DNA from: Pomphorhynchus laevis | Taxonomy: Eukaryota > Acanthocephala > Palaeacanthocephala > Echinorhynchida > Pomphorhynchidae | Length of the DNA stretch: 64,000 nt | Assembly (NCBI GenBank): GCA_012934845.2 | Contig: WNNJ02002970.1 | Location: forward strand, 1-64,000 | Direction: 5' to 3' | Shown here: one piece after another, positions 19,601 through 32,000 of the stretch | Numbering within the stretch: the first letter of the stretch is position 1 | Layout: every line of letters starts with the position of its first letter | Notes under the pieces: generated by a model | What the model was told of the DNA's origin: nothing | Database searches by the model: none | The model's input: the letters and a program-made list of their open reading frames with translations, nothing else | Made by a program: the position numbers and the translations under genes

Positions 19601-20340
19601 CTTAATGACAGGAAAGCAAGCCTGAACTATAGAATATAAAAGCAAGGTGATGGCAAAGCAAGCCTGAAATATAATATAATGAATATATTCTATTTATTTG
19701 GCTTTATTTACCTTCGAATTTATTTTTGTTACGCAGTCATAGAAAATATGCTCGCAAATACTGCTAATGAATAGTAAAGTAAAAATATTTTAAAAAAGCT
19801 GATGTAATTTAATTATATTCGATTTTTAATGTTTAATCTATTTGATCATTTTCAATTTATCATTTATTCTAATAACTAATAAATTTTAATTTTCAATTAT
19901 GCTTTCATCATTAATTTTTATTTCCAATTAGTCCATTTTCAAGTTATCATTTTATATTTATTGATCGAACAAATGTCTAAATAAATTGATTTTCCTCTAC
20001 TTGGTCTCTTTCAATTTTTACAAAAATAATATCTTTTAGAATAACGAAAAATAGATGTTATTCTGTGTGATAGATTATAGAAGAGATATCTGTGAATGCG
20101 TGAAAAATCCTAGCAAATGAAATATTTATTATGTTTAATCTAAATGAAATTACAAATAAAAAATATGCCCGTGAAAATTGTCAATGAATAAAAATATTAT
20201 TGCACAAATGTCGATGTTTGTTTTGAGTTATTGACTCGTATGAAAACGTAATTTAACTTTTTATAACTTTACGACCAAATTTAATTCATGAAATTTATAG
20301 AAGGAGTTATCGAAATGTAATAAACTTGTTTGGAATAAAA
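19601..20340. other. AT-rich non-coding sequence
   Basis: No frame or repeat family is recognised, apart from a short direct repeat near 19605-19675 (GGAAAGCAAGCCTGAACTAT and GGCAAAGCAAGCCTGAAATA). Confidence 0.5.
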
Positions 20341-20520
20341 TCAATATAAAAGAGACGTTATGATTATATTTTTATATTAAAAAGTAAAAACGAAAAAATA
20401 TTAAAAAGTAAAATTATATTAAAAAGTAAAATTTAATTTTACTTTCATATTAAAAAGTAAAATCAAAATAAAAGAGACGTTATGGTTATATTTTTATATT
20501 ACAAAGTAAAAACGTTTCGG
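20335..20520. repeat. Internal direct repeats
   Basis: The sequence AAAAGAGACGTTATG(A/G)TTA with a following TTTTTATATTA tract occurs at 20346-20383 and 20469-20500. Between them the unit TATTAAAAAGTAAAA repeats several times. It leads into the hammerhead-like core at 20512-20542. Confidence 0.6.
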
Positions 20521-20542
20521 ATCTATGTTGATCATTCTTCAG
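20512..20542 (-). ncRNA. Hammerhead-like core of a PLE
   Basis: The minus strand reads CTGAAGA, then a GATC/GATC helix with AACATA loop, then CGAAACG. This is the CUGANGA, helix II, GAAA order of hammerhead ribozymes, as found in PLE terminal repeats. It adjoins a 24-bp perfect hairpin (20551-20604). No cleavage-site strand was proven. Confidence 0.4.
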
Positions 20543-20550
20543 TGTCCTCT

Positions 20551-20604
20551 TTTTCTACAATAAAACTGTTGTATCATGTAATACAACAGTTTTATTGTAG
20601 AAAA
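20551..20604. repeat. Perfect 24-bp inverted repeat with 6-nt loop
   Basis: The arm 20551-20574 (beginning TTTTCTACAATAAAACTG) is exactly complementary to 20581-20604. The loop is CATGTA. After a small internal loop, GTCCT (20544-20548) can pair with AGGAC (20606-20610), lengthening the stem. Confidence 0.9.
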
Positions 20605-20784
20605 CAGGACAGAGTCAATTTGATTAATTTTAAAGTTATATATGGTTGAATTCGAAAACCGGAATCCTCAACAGCGGTCTAAAAATCAAGAAATGAAATA
20701 TATAGTTTATTAAAAGATTAACTCAAAATTAATATATTGTTCAATCTTCATTGTAAAACCGATACTGATGTATCAAGGTAATAA

Positions 20785-21015
20785 GTGGTTTCGTTACCAT
20801 CTGAGTCTATACGTTTATTTTTCTGCAACTTCGCTCCTGTCAAATTCTGACAATAGACCGTATCGTGTGAGACTCTGGATTGATCTCTTTTTCCATCATG
20901 GTTTATCTATCGTTCGTGGTTTTCGTTGATCACATTATAATGAGATCCTGATGTATCGGAACCGTTTGTTAGCACCTTGGATTCGTGAAATCTCATACGG
21001 ATCAGTATCGCATCC
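20785..21015 (-). mobile_element. Diverged relative of the 46.5-50.5 kb RLE-type LINE, 3' fragment
   Basis: The segment matches, with many substitutions, the C-terminal coding part at 46.63-46.84 kb. Shared landmarks are TTCGTTACC with GAGTC, GACTCTGGATTG versus the GTTCCGGACTGATC region, GTTGATCACATT versus CATTGATCACCTT, and TTGGATTCGTGAA. Conservation of this otherwise unrecognised C-terminal region in an older copy supports its belonging to the element. Confidence 0.6.
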
Positions 21016-21064
21016 GCTGATAACATTTACATACTTGAACAGTGCCAATGATTAACTGAATGCT

Positions 21065-21180
21065 GGATCCATCTTCGTTAGCACAATTGGAACACTACAT
21101 GTTCTCTAAGGTTAATAATAAGGGGATCGGTCCTGATCAATTATGTGTTGAACAAATAAAATATTTGCAATATGTAAGGA
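21065..21180 (+). mobile_element. LINE RT fragment (PIGO-intron LINE family)
   Basis: The plus strand encodes KGIGPDQLCVEQIKYL, matching KASGSDKLCVEQIE at 31.80 kb and KAAGIDQLCVKHM at 55.6 kb. This is the block before the RT fingers of that APE-type LINE family. Confidence 0.7.
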
Positions 21181-21270
21181 TATTATACTACTCAATGCTT
21201 TAATAAGTGAACATAGTCGTACAGTGCCTTAATGAGGATATTCGTACATTAGTTTGCAGACACATCTTTT

Positions 21271-21912
21271 TCTACAAGTTCACAAGAACGTTTCGTGCAA
21301 TTTTCAACGACTAGCAAGTTATACAGCATGTTGAAACGTTAGTGCTCTTAGTGTCTGCGCCCTGATGATCCACTGAGTACTAACGTCGGTCCAGGATGAT
21401 GTTGTTGTTTAGATATTGTTGCAAATGGTTCGTGACGATATTCATATACCACTTCGCAGACACATCTTTAGGATTGAAGTATAGCGCAGTACAACATCCT
21501 TACATTTCACAGATTAATGACCTGCTCTGGAAATCTATTTCGAAAATTGTTAGACCGGTAAGGAGTCCATATATGAATTTATAGGAGTGTATAAATTGTT
21601 AGACCTTACCGGTCTAACAATTTTCGAAATTGATCTCCAGAGCAGATAATTAATCTGTGAAATGTAAGGATGTTGTACTGCGCTATACTTCAATCATAAA
21701 GATGTGTCTGCGAAGTAGTGTAAGAATATCGTCACGAACCAGTTGCAACAATATCTAAACAACAGCGTCTTGTGCCCAAGTTAGTACTCAGTGGATCATC
21801 GGGGCGCAGGCACTGAGCACTTACGTTTCAACATGCTGTATAATTTGGATGTTCTATATAGAATTCAGCTAGTCGTTGAAAATTGCACGAAACGTTCTTG
21901 CGAATTTGTAGA
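21271..21912. repeat. Large palindrome, about 300-bp arms and 40-bp spacer
   Basis: The left arm 21271-21563 and right arm 21604-21912 are inverted copies of each other, with scattered substitutions and one insertion of about 28 bp in the right arm near 21840. Paired landmarks: AAGAACGTTTCGTGCAATTT with AAATTGCACGAAACGTTCTT; CCTTACATTTCACAGATTAA with its complement at 21650-21670; AATTGTTAGACCGGTAAGG with CCTTACCGGTCTAACAATT. A partial third inverted unit lies at 21913-21990. The left arm may derive from a LINE ORF2, as the frame at 21396-21584 resembles the QINDLLWKSISKIV-type block. Confidence 0.85.
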
Positions 21913-21991
21913 CTCCTTCCCTGTATAATACTTTTCGAATTGAATTTCGAGTTCAGTTCATTAATCTGTGAAATGAAAGGATGCTCTATGT

Positions 21992-22545
21992 TTTAATCTT
22001 AAATATTATTTAATATATAATACTGTATATGATACTATATATTGTATTTATCACAATTCATTTAATTATAAAATATGTTGTCTAACGGTTTTAAAAAAGG
22101 AAAATGCAGTTTTTAAATTTGTATAATAATTGATCACAATATATTAAAGACATTTTCTGGCACTGTGCATTATAAACGATATTATAAGTGATAATCTATT
22201 GTAAAAGAACGACATATTTCCTTCTCCCGAATTACCTTCTCTCAGAAGGTACATCATTCAATTTAAATGATAAAATTTTCAGATGGTAAAGTATAATTTT
22301 GAGTTCGACTTGTTTAGAACGACATAATTGTTGTTTAAAAATATTTTTCAAACAAGAATTAAACGATATAAAATGACGACATACTTCGTTATAAAATATA
22401 TGAAATTTAAATTATTATAAACACATTAAATATTATTTATTCACAATTTGTCAAATTTATTCAAAAATATAATGTTGAAATATAATAAAAAAATAACATA
22501 ACAATCTAAACTTTAATTACCATATCACATGTAAAAAATATAAAA
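21992..22545. other. AT-rich non-coding sequence
   Basis: No coding frame, RNA gene or repeat family is visible between the palindrome and the PLE repeat cluster. Confidence 0.5.
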
Positions 22546-22547
22546 TC

Positions 22548-24095
22548 AATCAATTCAAATCAGCTAACTGAGTCTACGTATTTAAAAGATAATAATGCTA
22601 AAATTGAATTTATAAGATTAATTTTTAATTTATAATTGTTTTCTAGTATTAAATCAGCTAACTAAGTCTACGTATTTAACATAATTATAAAATAAACAAA
22701 ATACAAAAATAATGCTAAATCAAAATTTAATAATTAAATAATAAAATTAATAATTGTTTTTAGATTTTCTATAATTTCAACCAAGTTAAAATAAAAAAAT
22801 TAAAAATTAAATATAAATAATATTAATAACAATTAATTAACAAGACTATTTTAAAAATATTTTAAACTATTTTAGATAAAATTTTAATATTTTAATTAAG
22901 GAAATAAATTAAAAATAAATTTCCTTTTTGTCTTTTTAATTCACAAAATATATAAGATTAGATTTCAATGAGGTTATCTTTAAAATTGAGAAATCAAATC
23001 AGCTAACTGAGTCTACGTATTTAATATAATTATAAAATAAACAAAACATAATAATGCTAAATCAAAATTTAATAATTAAATAATAAAATTAATAATTGTT
23101 TTTAGATTTTCTATAATTTAAATCAAGTTAAAAAAATAAAATTTAAAATAAACGTCATTTTTATGAATTGACTAATAAATAACAGACGTTGTATCAGAAT
23201 AAGGATTATAGGTCATCAGGAGGAACTGCTATGTTATCAGGTATATAATATTAATATATAATATATAATATACTGCTTTATATTATTTAATATTATATAA
23301 TATAATTATTATTATTATATTATTATCAATAAGGCATTGAATATAATTAAATCAGCTAACTGAGTCTACGTATTTAATATAATTATAAAATAAACAAAAC
23401 ATAATAATGCTAAATCAAAATTTAATAATTAAATAATAAAATTAATAATTGTTTTTAGATTTTCTATAATTTTAATCAAGTTAAAAAAATGAAATTTAAA
23501 ATAAAGAGGTCATCAGGAGGAACTGCTATAATTTCTATGCAAACCGTATTATATATATTTCATACTATATATGAATTAAAAATAATGATAAATAAAGCAA
23601 ATAATAAATAATTATATAATTATAATTATAAATAATTATATAATTATATTTTTATTAACTAATAAATAACATTCGATGTATCAAAATAAGGATTATAAGT
23701 CATCAGGAGGAACCTCTATACTATCAGGTTTCGGCCCCTACTTGAAAAATAAATTAAAAAGCTATTATCACCTATGCTGCTAAGTTCTGTTTAGTTTAAT
23801 TATATTTTCAATAAAAATCAAGTGAATTAAATGAACTACTAGCTCATTTCAAATTCTATTGTAAATAGAACAATATGTAAATAAAAATAAATCAGATCAG
23901 ATAACTGAGTCTACGTATTTAAATAATATAATATAAATAAAAAATAATTAAAATAATATATATAAAAATAAATAATTATATAAGATTTTATGCAATTTAT
24001 ATTTATATCAAGCTAAAATAAAAAATTAAAATTTAAAATAAAAGTCATTTTTATGAATTGACTGATAAATAACAGACGATGTATTAGAATAAGAA
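22548..24095 (-). mobile_element. Cluster of truncated PLE terminal repeats
   Basis: The border AGCTAACTGAGTCTACGTAT (or a close variant) recurs at about 22561, 22653, 23000, 23350 and 23897, all in minus orientation. Each is followed by a variable length of the AT-rich tail. Some extend to the CATCAGGAGGAACTGCTAT block (about 23214 and 23515) or to GGTTTCGGCCCCTA (23727), then break off. No RT sequence lies between them. The array suggests repeated insertion or tandem expansion of terminal repeats. Confidence 0.8.
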
Positions 24096-24099
24096 TTGT

Positions 24100-25980
24100 T
24101 AATATTTATTTTTTTTATTTTTATTTACATAATTAATTTATTTGTTGTAAAATACATTGAATTAAACAAAGTGGTAAACTGTGAATAATAAACAGTGGCT
24201 GTTGAAATGTTGGCTGTTATCTTTAGAAAAAGTTTAGCATTTTGGATCCAAAATTTGACGTTAAAATGTAAGGACATCAAATAAAGCAAATTATCACAAC
24301 TTTAAGCAGAGCAATATAATGGTGATTGCATAAGAAACACAATTGAAAATGTAGTATGGGAAATATATCGATGTTATAAGTATGTGCTCAATGAGGATTG
24401 TCATTGAAATTGTCGAGTAAATGATCTAAAACGAAAAGTAGGAATAGGTAAACGTAAAATTTAAGATATACAAAATTTTTAAATTATTTATAATGTTCTG
24501 ATACAAAATAGAACAGTTGCTACAACATCTATTATAAACTTTGATGTAAATTACAAAAGCAGCAGAACGTATATGAGATTTGCAGTTGGATAAATTGTAA
24601 AGGCCATTTGATTACACGGTATCAGAGAACAAATTGTTACATGTCTATCATCCTTGACTATTAAATGTTATTTTAAAATGCTACAAGAGAATAACAATGA
24701 TACAAATAGTTACTTAAAAATTCATCCGTTCAGATGGCTATTTATTTAATAATCTTATCATCAATAGAAATAAGACATTCTTAAAATTGAATATATATTT
24801 TCGATGCTACAAGAGAGCATATATATTTTCGTCATTCCATATAATTAAATAAGACAAGCCATTACTAGTCACTAAATTTCCTTTAAATAATTAATAAAAA
24901 GGGAACGTTAACCTTCCGAGTTTCGGTTCCGTTTGATCTAATATGTAAATACCTGTATGAGTTCACTATGAGTTCGTTGGAGTTAACTTATAAAAACGTG
25001 TGCTAGTTACGAAAGAACGAGTGGGAATTAATTTGACAACAATTATGTTGTCAAAGTACTGATACAGTCTTATTAGAATCACCGACCTTGCGAATGTTGC
25101 AGTAAAATTCAATCCATCTCAAATTATTCAAAATGATTTACTCGAGCACTGAATACCGTTATAAACAAGTACATTGATGATTTATTGAGATGAATTACAC
25201 CTTACGACGAAATACAAGTAGTTTAAAGACGTTTCATCATTAGCAAATTCGATACTGTTCCAAAATTTTTAAAACTATTATCAAAGAATATTTGTTTGTT
25301 ATATACAGGATATAAAACTTTTAATTGCATCAATAACTTTACTGGAAAGTGTCATAAATACTGTAAAATAGCTTGAGTAACATTGATTTAATGAGTAACA
25401 TCCGATTGTCACTCTCTTAAGCAGAATTCTAATTTCTACATTTAAGCATTGATACCATCATGTTTAAAGTATTTGAAAAATGAACTGGATACATTTATAA
25501 GATGCATGAATCAAGTGAACTTATCATACATGAGGATTAATTTAATCAAAAACTAGCTGCATTCCAAAAGATCTTGATCTTATATCTACTAAAAAATATT
25601 ATATATTTAATATTTTTTTAATAATATAATATTATATAATGCAATATTATAATACTATAAAAATATAAATTAAATAATTAATATATAAATATAAACCGTT
25701 CTAATACTTTTATATATTCTCTTATAGTGTAGAATAACTATAAAAGTTCGTAAAGCTTAGATTTATATATTAATCTTAAAATTAATATACAGTATTTATG
25801 TGATGCGATATATTCCAATAAAAATATGAAGTAAAAATATTTTTTTGAAATTTAAAAGGAATTTGGTATATTTTGATGCAACGTCATAGAATATAAATAC
25901 TTACTTTGCAGTAGAATGTAAATTCTATTTTACAATTTTTTACGATTTTACAATTTTAAACGCATGAGAAAAACGTCATT
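24100..25980. other. Region downstream of the PIGO exons
   Basis: I see no repeat family or gene here. The missing last exon(s) of PIGO should lie on the minus strand in or beyond this stretch, but no segment with the expected membrane-domain motifs and splice sites could be identified. A possible 20-nt exon-like segment near 25905-25925 followed by GTAAGT was not convincing. Confidence 0.4.
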
Positions 25981-25990
25981 TGAAACTCAC

Positions 25991-26043
25991 CTTTATAGAC
26001 ATAATCCAAAAAATGTAGTATAATACGGACTTACTTCTAGTGA
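25991..26043 (-). CDS. PIGO: PIGO exon 6
   Basis: The acceptor is ATATTTTAG|TCACTAG and the donor is ATAAAG|GTGAGT; the preceding intron is 44 nt. It encodes VTRSKSVLYYIFWIMSIK, the start of a membrane helix in the position of the family's penultimate helix. Recognition rests on the splice sites, phase and hydrophobicity rather than strong motifs. Confidence 0.65.
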
Positions 26044-29000
26044 CTAAAATATAATTAAAACTATAGTATAACTTTGATCACAATTACCTTTTGTAATATC
26101 TAAATTATTGATTGACAAAATTCTAGCAGAGTATAGTTCCGAGAGAACAAGAAGTCCTCGTATGGTCATTTGAGATGAATGCGTCATTCTTGTGATTGGT
26201 AAATACTCATCAAACCGAAATCCAGTTTTGAATTTGATCTTATCATATTGATTTGAATGTCCAGTGAGATAGAAAAATAGATCAGAAACTGACAACAGCA
26301 AGATGCAATCGCCTAAGTTCAAGGCTTGGAAATTATCCATAAAAGCAAGTAGAAAGGCTGTAGATGGCCATGTTGAACTTGACATAACAGATATAGTGAG
26401 AGTATTAATAGCTGCGATGAGAGAAGTCGTGACTTTATTTTCGTCACGTTTAAAATGTGGAAATACCGTAGCAATTAGGATGCAAGGCTGTTTTAGAAAT
26501 ACACTCAATAGGGCGATATAAGTATTGCTCGTAATTAAGGTTACTTTAAATGCAAAGTCAATTAATATAACGATTACTACCAAAATGCAGATATTCAGAA
26601 AATCAAAATGAACAAAATCTGATGTCATCGTATGGAATTTTGTGTCCAACGGCGCTGTAAACGCGAAAAATGCGGCAATCATAATCACAAGACATTTCAA
26701 GTACGAGTTTCGCTTATAAGAACAATGGTAATTTACGAAAATCGAAGACATCATATGTAAATAGACAGTGATGTCGATCAACACTTAATAGTGAAGTTTA
26801 TTGGTAATCTTAGTTTTAAGATAAGATTTAAATTATATTATATTATTTTTATTTTATTTTATTATTTTTTATTTAAAATTCTTATAAATTTTAGGCAAAA
26901 GACTAAAATTTACGAAATAAAATTTACTAATTATCATTTTACAAAATAAATTAAAAGTAGTTTTAATTGATGTTAATTCTATGTTCATATCAAGTTTATT
27001 ATTGATATAATATACCTTCTTTATCATTAATATTGGTTTTATTAAAAATAAGGCTACCTGGATAAATTTGCTCACTTATTGAATAAAAATTGTTAAAGTT
27101 AAATACACATATATCATTAATATATCGAAACAATCCATATCTTCATATAGCTAAGAATATTCTACTAATATTCTTATTAGTATACGAGAATATATTAGTA
27201 TATTTATCATATAATATTAGTATATTCTTATTATTGATATTTCGCTAACTACTGTTAGCATCTACATATATCATCAATATATCGAAACATATATTCCATA
27301 TCTTTATATAATTTAGATTTATATTTGAAACAGTTATGAACAAATTCGTATCCTATGGATTTGGGCTAAAATTACCTCCCATTGGAACACGCTTTATTTG
27401 TCTGAATATAGATGCCCTTGCTTTTAAATAGTTTTGATTTATCAAAATATTTAAGGATTCTAATAATTCAATCTTATCCATATATTTATATTTATTTGAT
27501 GTTTTAATTTTGCTTATTATTATAGTTATAACATATGTATATTTTTATTTCCGAATGTAAGATTAATTAATTTTACTAACGCTTCTTTAATATCTACTAA
27601 ATCTAGATTTGTATAAAGCGTACTAAAATCGTATGTATTTATATTTTGAAAATTTATTCCTTTTGTCTGTTCTAAAAATTCTTTTGTAGAATTAATACTG
27701 AAATAGTGTTTTATACCAGTATTAATTTCGATTACCTTGCAATATTTTTTGAAGTGTACTTTAATTACTTTAAATACAAAAGAATTATTCCTTTAAATAC
27801 AAATATTATACTGTATATAAAAATATATATTGAGATAAAGGTATATATAAAATATATCGAGCAAAAGGTATATATACTATATACTAACCGTGTTAAATAT
27901 TAACTTAAAAACAATCATCTAGAAAATATTTTTATTGAAATTTAGCATCAACAAATTTATCCATTACATTTGGAAATATGATATGATGTTTTATATCATA
28001 TAGAAATAGCGTGTATGATTACAATATATATTTATGAAAAGTAAATTAACATAAAATGCTAAATCCCTATTGTCACTTCATAAAATCCATTTTACTGAAC
28101 TTAATATAAACTAAATACAAACCTCTCATATGGACATAATACCCGAACACTGCGAAAATGAATAATACATTAACATTTTTAGCTTATTTATTAAATGTTA
28201 TATCCATACAAGTTTTGTAGGGATATCCCATACAAAACTTGTATGCTTTAAAAACTTGTATTTATCAAGTTTTGCTATTCTCAGAGAGACTACAATATCT
28301 GGATACATAACGATGAATATTATTAATATAATTAACGAGGATGGTTAAACTGTTTGCCAGAATCTATTAAGCGGTTACGATTTATATTTTTGAATAATAC
28401 AAAACTGGTTTTTCCAACCAGTTATATATAAAGTGTATTATCGTAGTAGCCATAACAGAAGTCATAACATAATAATCATAATCAAAGTTAATAATCATAA
28501 CAGAAGTTATGATTATGCTAATGATTAGATAATATCTCATTATAGCAAATGTTTCTTTTTTATACATATTATACGAATGTAATTTTATTGATATAATAAA
28601 ATTATAAAAATTAAATATAATTTATTAATTATTATTAATAAAAATTAATTATAATTAATAAAATTATTATTAATTATTATTAATTCTAATTACTCTTATA
28701 TTTGATAACATTAAAGTTTGATTTAATTTTAATTTATTTTAATCTTATATTTAATTCTTATTTACAGTTGATAAAATTAAATATTTCTTAGTTGTAAGAA
28801 GCTTATTACTTTTATAATCATTAATTTTTACTTTAGATTATTTTAGTGGTCGACATACTGCACAATAAAACGGAGCCAACAAACAGTATACGCACTTCAT
28901 TGGTTACAAGATAATATGACCCATTGGCCACGCAGTATATCACAATCAAACCAGCATCCGTAAAAAATTTAAACATCTTTAATTTAGATTGATAAATGAA

Positions 29001-32000
29001 GGACAGGCTGCGTATATTCGACTTAAAAGACCTAGTGATAATATAACTGGTTTGGATTAGTATCATCGAGATCATAGCGATTATTATACATACAATGTAT
29101 CTATAATTCAAAATTGTGATCGAGCGACGAATTATTCGTAAAGTTTCTTTCTGAAACGCCTCTGAGTTATTCTCAACATCTCTGGAGCCATACGCGTTCT
29201 GCAACAATTTACAAGTTTTGCCATTTTCAGGGATACTACAATATCTGGATACATAACGATGGATCTAAAATTTAAACGAAAAAGCATTTCATTTAAAAAC
29301 AACTAATCAATTAATAAAAAATTAAAACATTAATTTTGAGAACAATTTTAAATTATAAACTTTTCTTTTATATAGAAAGTACAAGTATCTATTTTTAGAT
29401 ATATCTGTGGGAACATTTCTGATTAAAACGAATCTTAAAACTTTGCTTTGTTTTTCTCATTATAAATCTCAAAGCTTCAAAACAATATTATTAATTTCAA
29501 CAAAATATTATTAAAATATTAAATTTATAATATATAAATCAACTTTATGAATAATAATATGTTTTGTATTAGATTAAGATACATTAGATAATCAAATTTC
29601 ATGAGAGGAAACACGTCATTAGCATGCGTTTGGCCCCGCTGTTATGTTGGGTCGAGGAATAGGGACCGATACCTGATAACATAGTAGTTCCTCCTGTTGA
29701 CCTATAATCCTTATTCTGATACAACGTCTGTTATTTATTAGTCAATTCATAAAAATTGAATTTTATTTTAAATTTTAATTTCAAATTTTAACTTGATATA
29801 AATTATATATAATCTTATATTAAATTATTATATTATTACTTTGAATGCGAAGATAAATAAACAATCTCAGCTTATCGAGAAGTTGCAAGAAAATCTTGCG
29901 GATCTATAGAATACAGTTAAAAGCGACTCTTCTTTAACACAAATCGAAGCTAGTTATTTTCCAAAATCATTTTCAGATGTTGTAAGGGAAGTTACTCGCA
30001 GTGTTCTCGCTTCCACGCGTCCTTAGTGAATGATAAAACTCCACTACAAATCGTACAAGCTTGTGATTCACAAGCATATCGTGCCAAAAACATTCTGATC
30101 AGAAATTTACCTGTTTCTTTGAATGATCAATCAGTCATAACACACCTATGTGCTTCTCTAGGAGTTAGTCTTTCGAAAGACTACAAGCTCAAGTTTCGGA
30201 GGTTGCCTGCTAAACCAACTGATATACCGCCATGGCTAATTGTCACATTGAATGAGAAATTGGTAGAAGAAATACTGCGGAAACGTCAACTACTGAGTTT
30301 CTTTCCCGAATATAAGAATGATTATTTGCATATGGATCTATCACCAGCAAAGCGTAAGGTGGAGAATGCGTTACGTAGTCAACTAAGAGAAAAACGATTA
30401 GCTGATCCATCTAGTGTTTTTCAGATCCGTGGATCAAATGTTGTGGAAATCTCGAAGAGTTCTAATCCCTTAGAGGTTGTCACTCCAGTTAAGGCTCCTC
30501 CGAATTCCATATGACTGCAACGTTTAGAAGATTATATACAAGCATCCACTCCATGCTGTATCCAACGTGCATCTTCTGACTTTGATCCGAAGTTGCAATT
30601 ACTAGTCTTCAATGTGTAGGGTTTATCCTCACTTCTTGATTTGAGTCTAAACTCATGGCTTCGATTCTTTGATATTGTAATACTGCTAGAAACATTTTGC
30701 TCCAACGAAGTTAGTCTTGACGGTTTTTATATCTTCTCTATTCCTGCAACAATGCTCCCCAGAGGTAGACCTAAAGGAGGTGTTATCCTCGGTGTAAATC
30801 CTCGGTTTATCGATTGGAATGTACGATATTTGGATAATTCAATATGCATGTCAACTCCGTGATACCTCGGTGATCGCGTGTTATTTTGATCCCTCCCACA
30901 AAGCTTTTGACATAATTGACGAAATTAATGATCATATAAACACTGTCTCTCAGGACGCGCGCATTGTGATTGCTGGTGACATTAACGCAAAATTTATACT
31001 TCCATATCCTTCCAAATTACAAAATATGATCAATGATTTTCAGAGTGTGAATTTGCAACTGTATGTACCAAGAGAACATTGGACTTATGAAACACACAAT
31101 AGTAGCAGTTGTTTGGACTTTCTTTTCACGAATCTCGAAGTTATTAGCATGAACCTTCTACTTGCTTCAAATTAGTGTCTTGTTAGGAAACATAAACCTG
31201 TTCACTGTGTCTTAGATTGCATCGTGGGGGAAGTTTCTACTCATCGAACTTCAACAGGGTCAGTCTTCTTGAATACCGACAGTTACTCCGTGCATTCTAT
31301 CAGCTCTCGTGCGGTTTTATCAACGAAAGCCTAGAAACTTTGACCTCCTGTCTTTTAGCTAGTTGTCGTCCACGCAATCGATGTTGTCGACTTGTAGGAC
31401 ATCCAAAAGATCCAAATTTATTTCGCTTAAAACAAATATTACTTAGAATGCTCGGAAAGTCGAAAAGTGACTGCGTGATTAATTACAGTTATTTTAGTCT
31501 TCGCAGAATGTACTCAAAATTGTTAAAAGCGCACGAAACTTCCAAGCGTCAAAATATAGAGTCAAATCGTTTAAAGGTAGCGGAGCGTCAACCGTGGGTT
31601 CTTGGTAGGGAACTACGCAATAAGCTTTGTTCCCGGTTGCCGCTTGTAAGCTAGGTAACTCATTTCAAGAGTTTTCTCGTTAAAGAGGGGTGTTTATTAC
31701 TGCCTATTCATTCCAATGTAAATGGAATTCAAAAAATCACATTAGTTTTCCGTTCACCACGTCTGAAATTCAAGATGCCTTGAATTTTACGCCCTCAAAT
31801 AAGGCCTCGGGTTCTGACAAGCTTTGTGTTGAACAGATAGAGGCAACGTTTATGATTGTCGGTAATTATTGGACGCATATGTTTAATTACTTTCTATTCA
31901 GTTGTCCTCTTCCGTTCATGTGGAAAATAGGTATAATTAAAGTACTACATAAGGGTAAAGGGGATATTTCCTCCCCGAATTCATATCGTGGGATAACTCT

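Noticed and set aside
25905-25925. Twenty-nucleotide exon for the PIGO C-terminus
   Set aside because: It has a good donor (GTAAGT), but the encoded residues do not look like a membrane helix and the exon would be improbably short.
26303-26521. Plus-strand frame opposite PIGO exon 5
   Set aside because: It is antisense to a well-supported exon and has no family motifs. The same applies to plus-strand frames inside NAPRT.
28382-28567. Hydrophobic minus-strand frame as an additional PIGO exon
   Set aside because: No good acceptor precedes it, it contains internal short repeats, and exons 4 and 5 join in phase without it.
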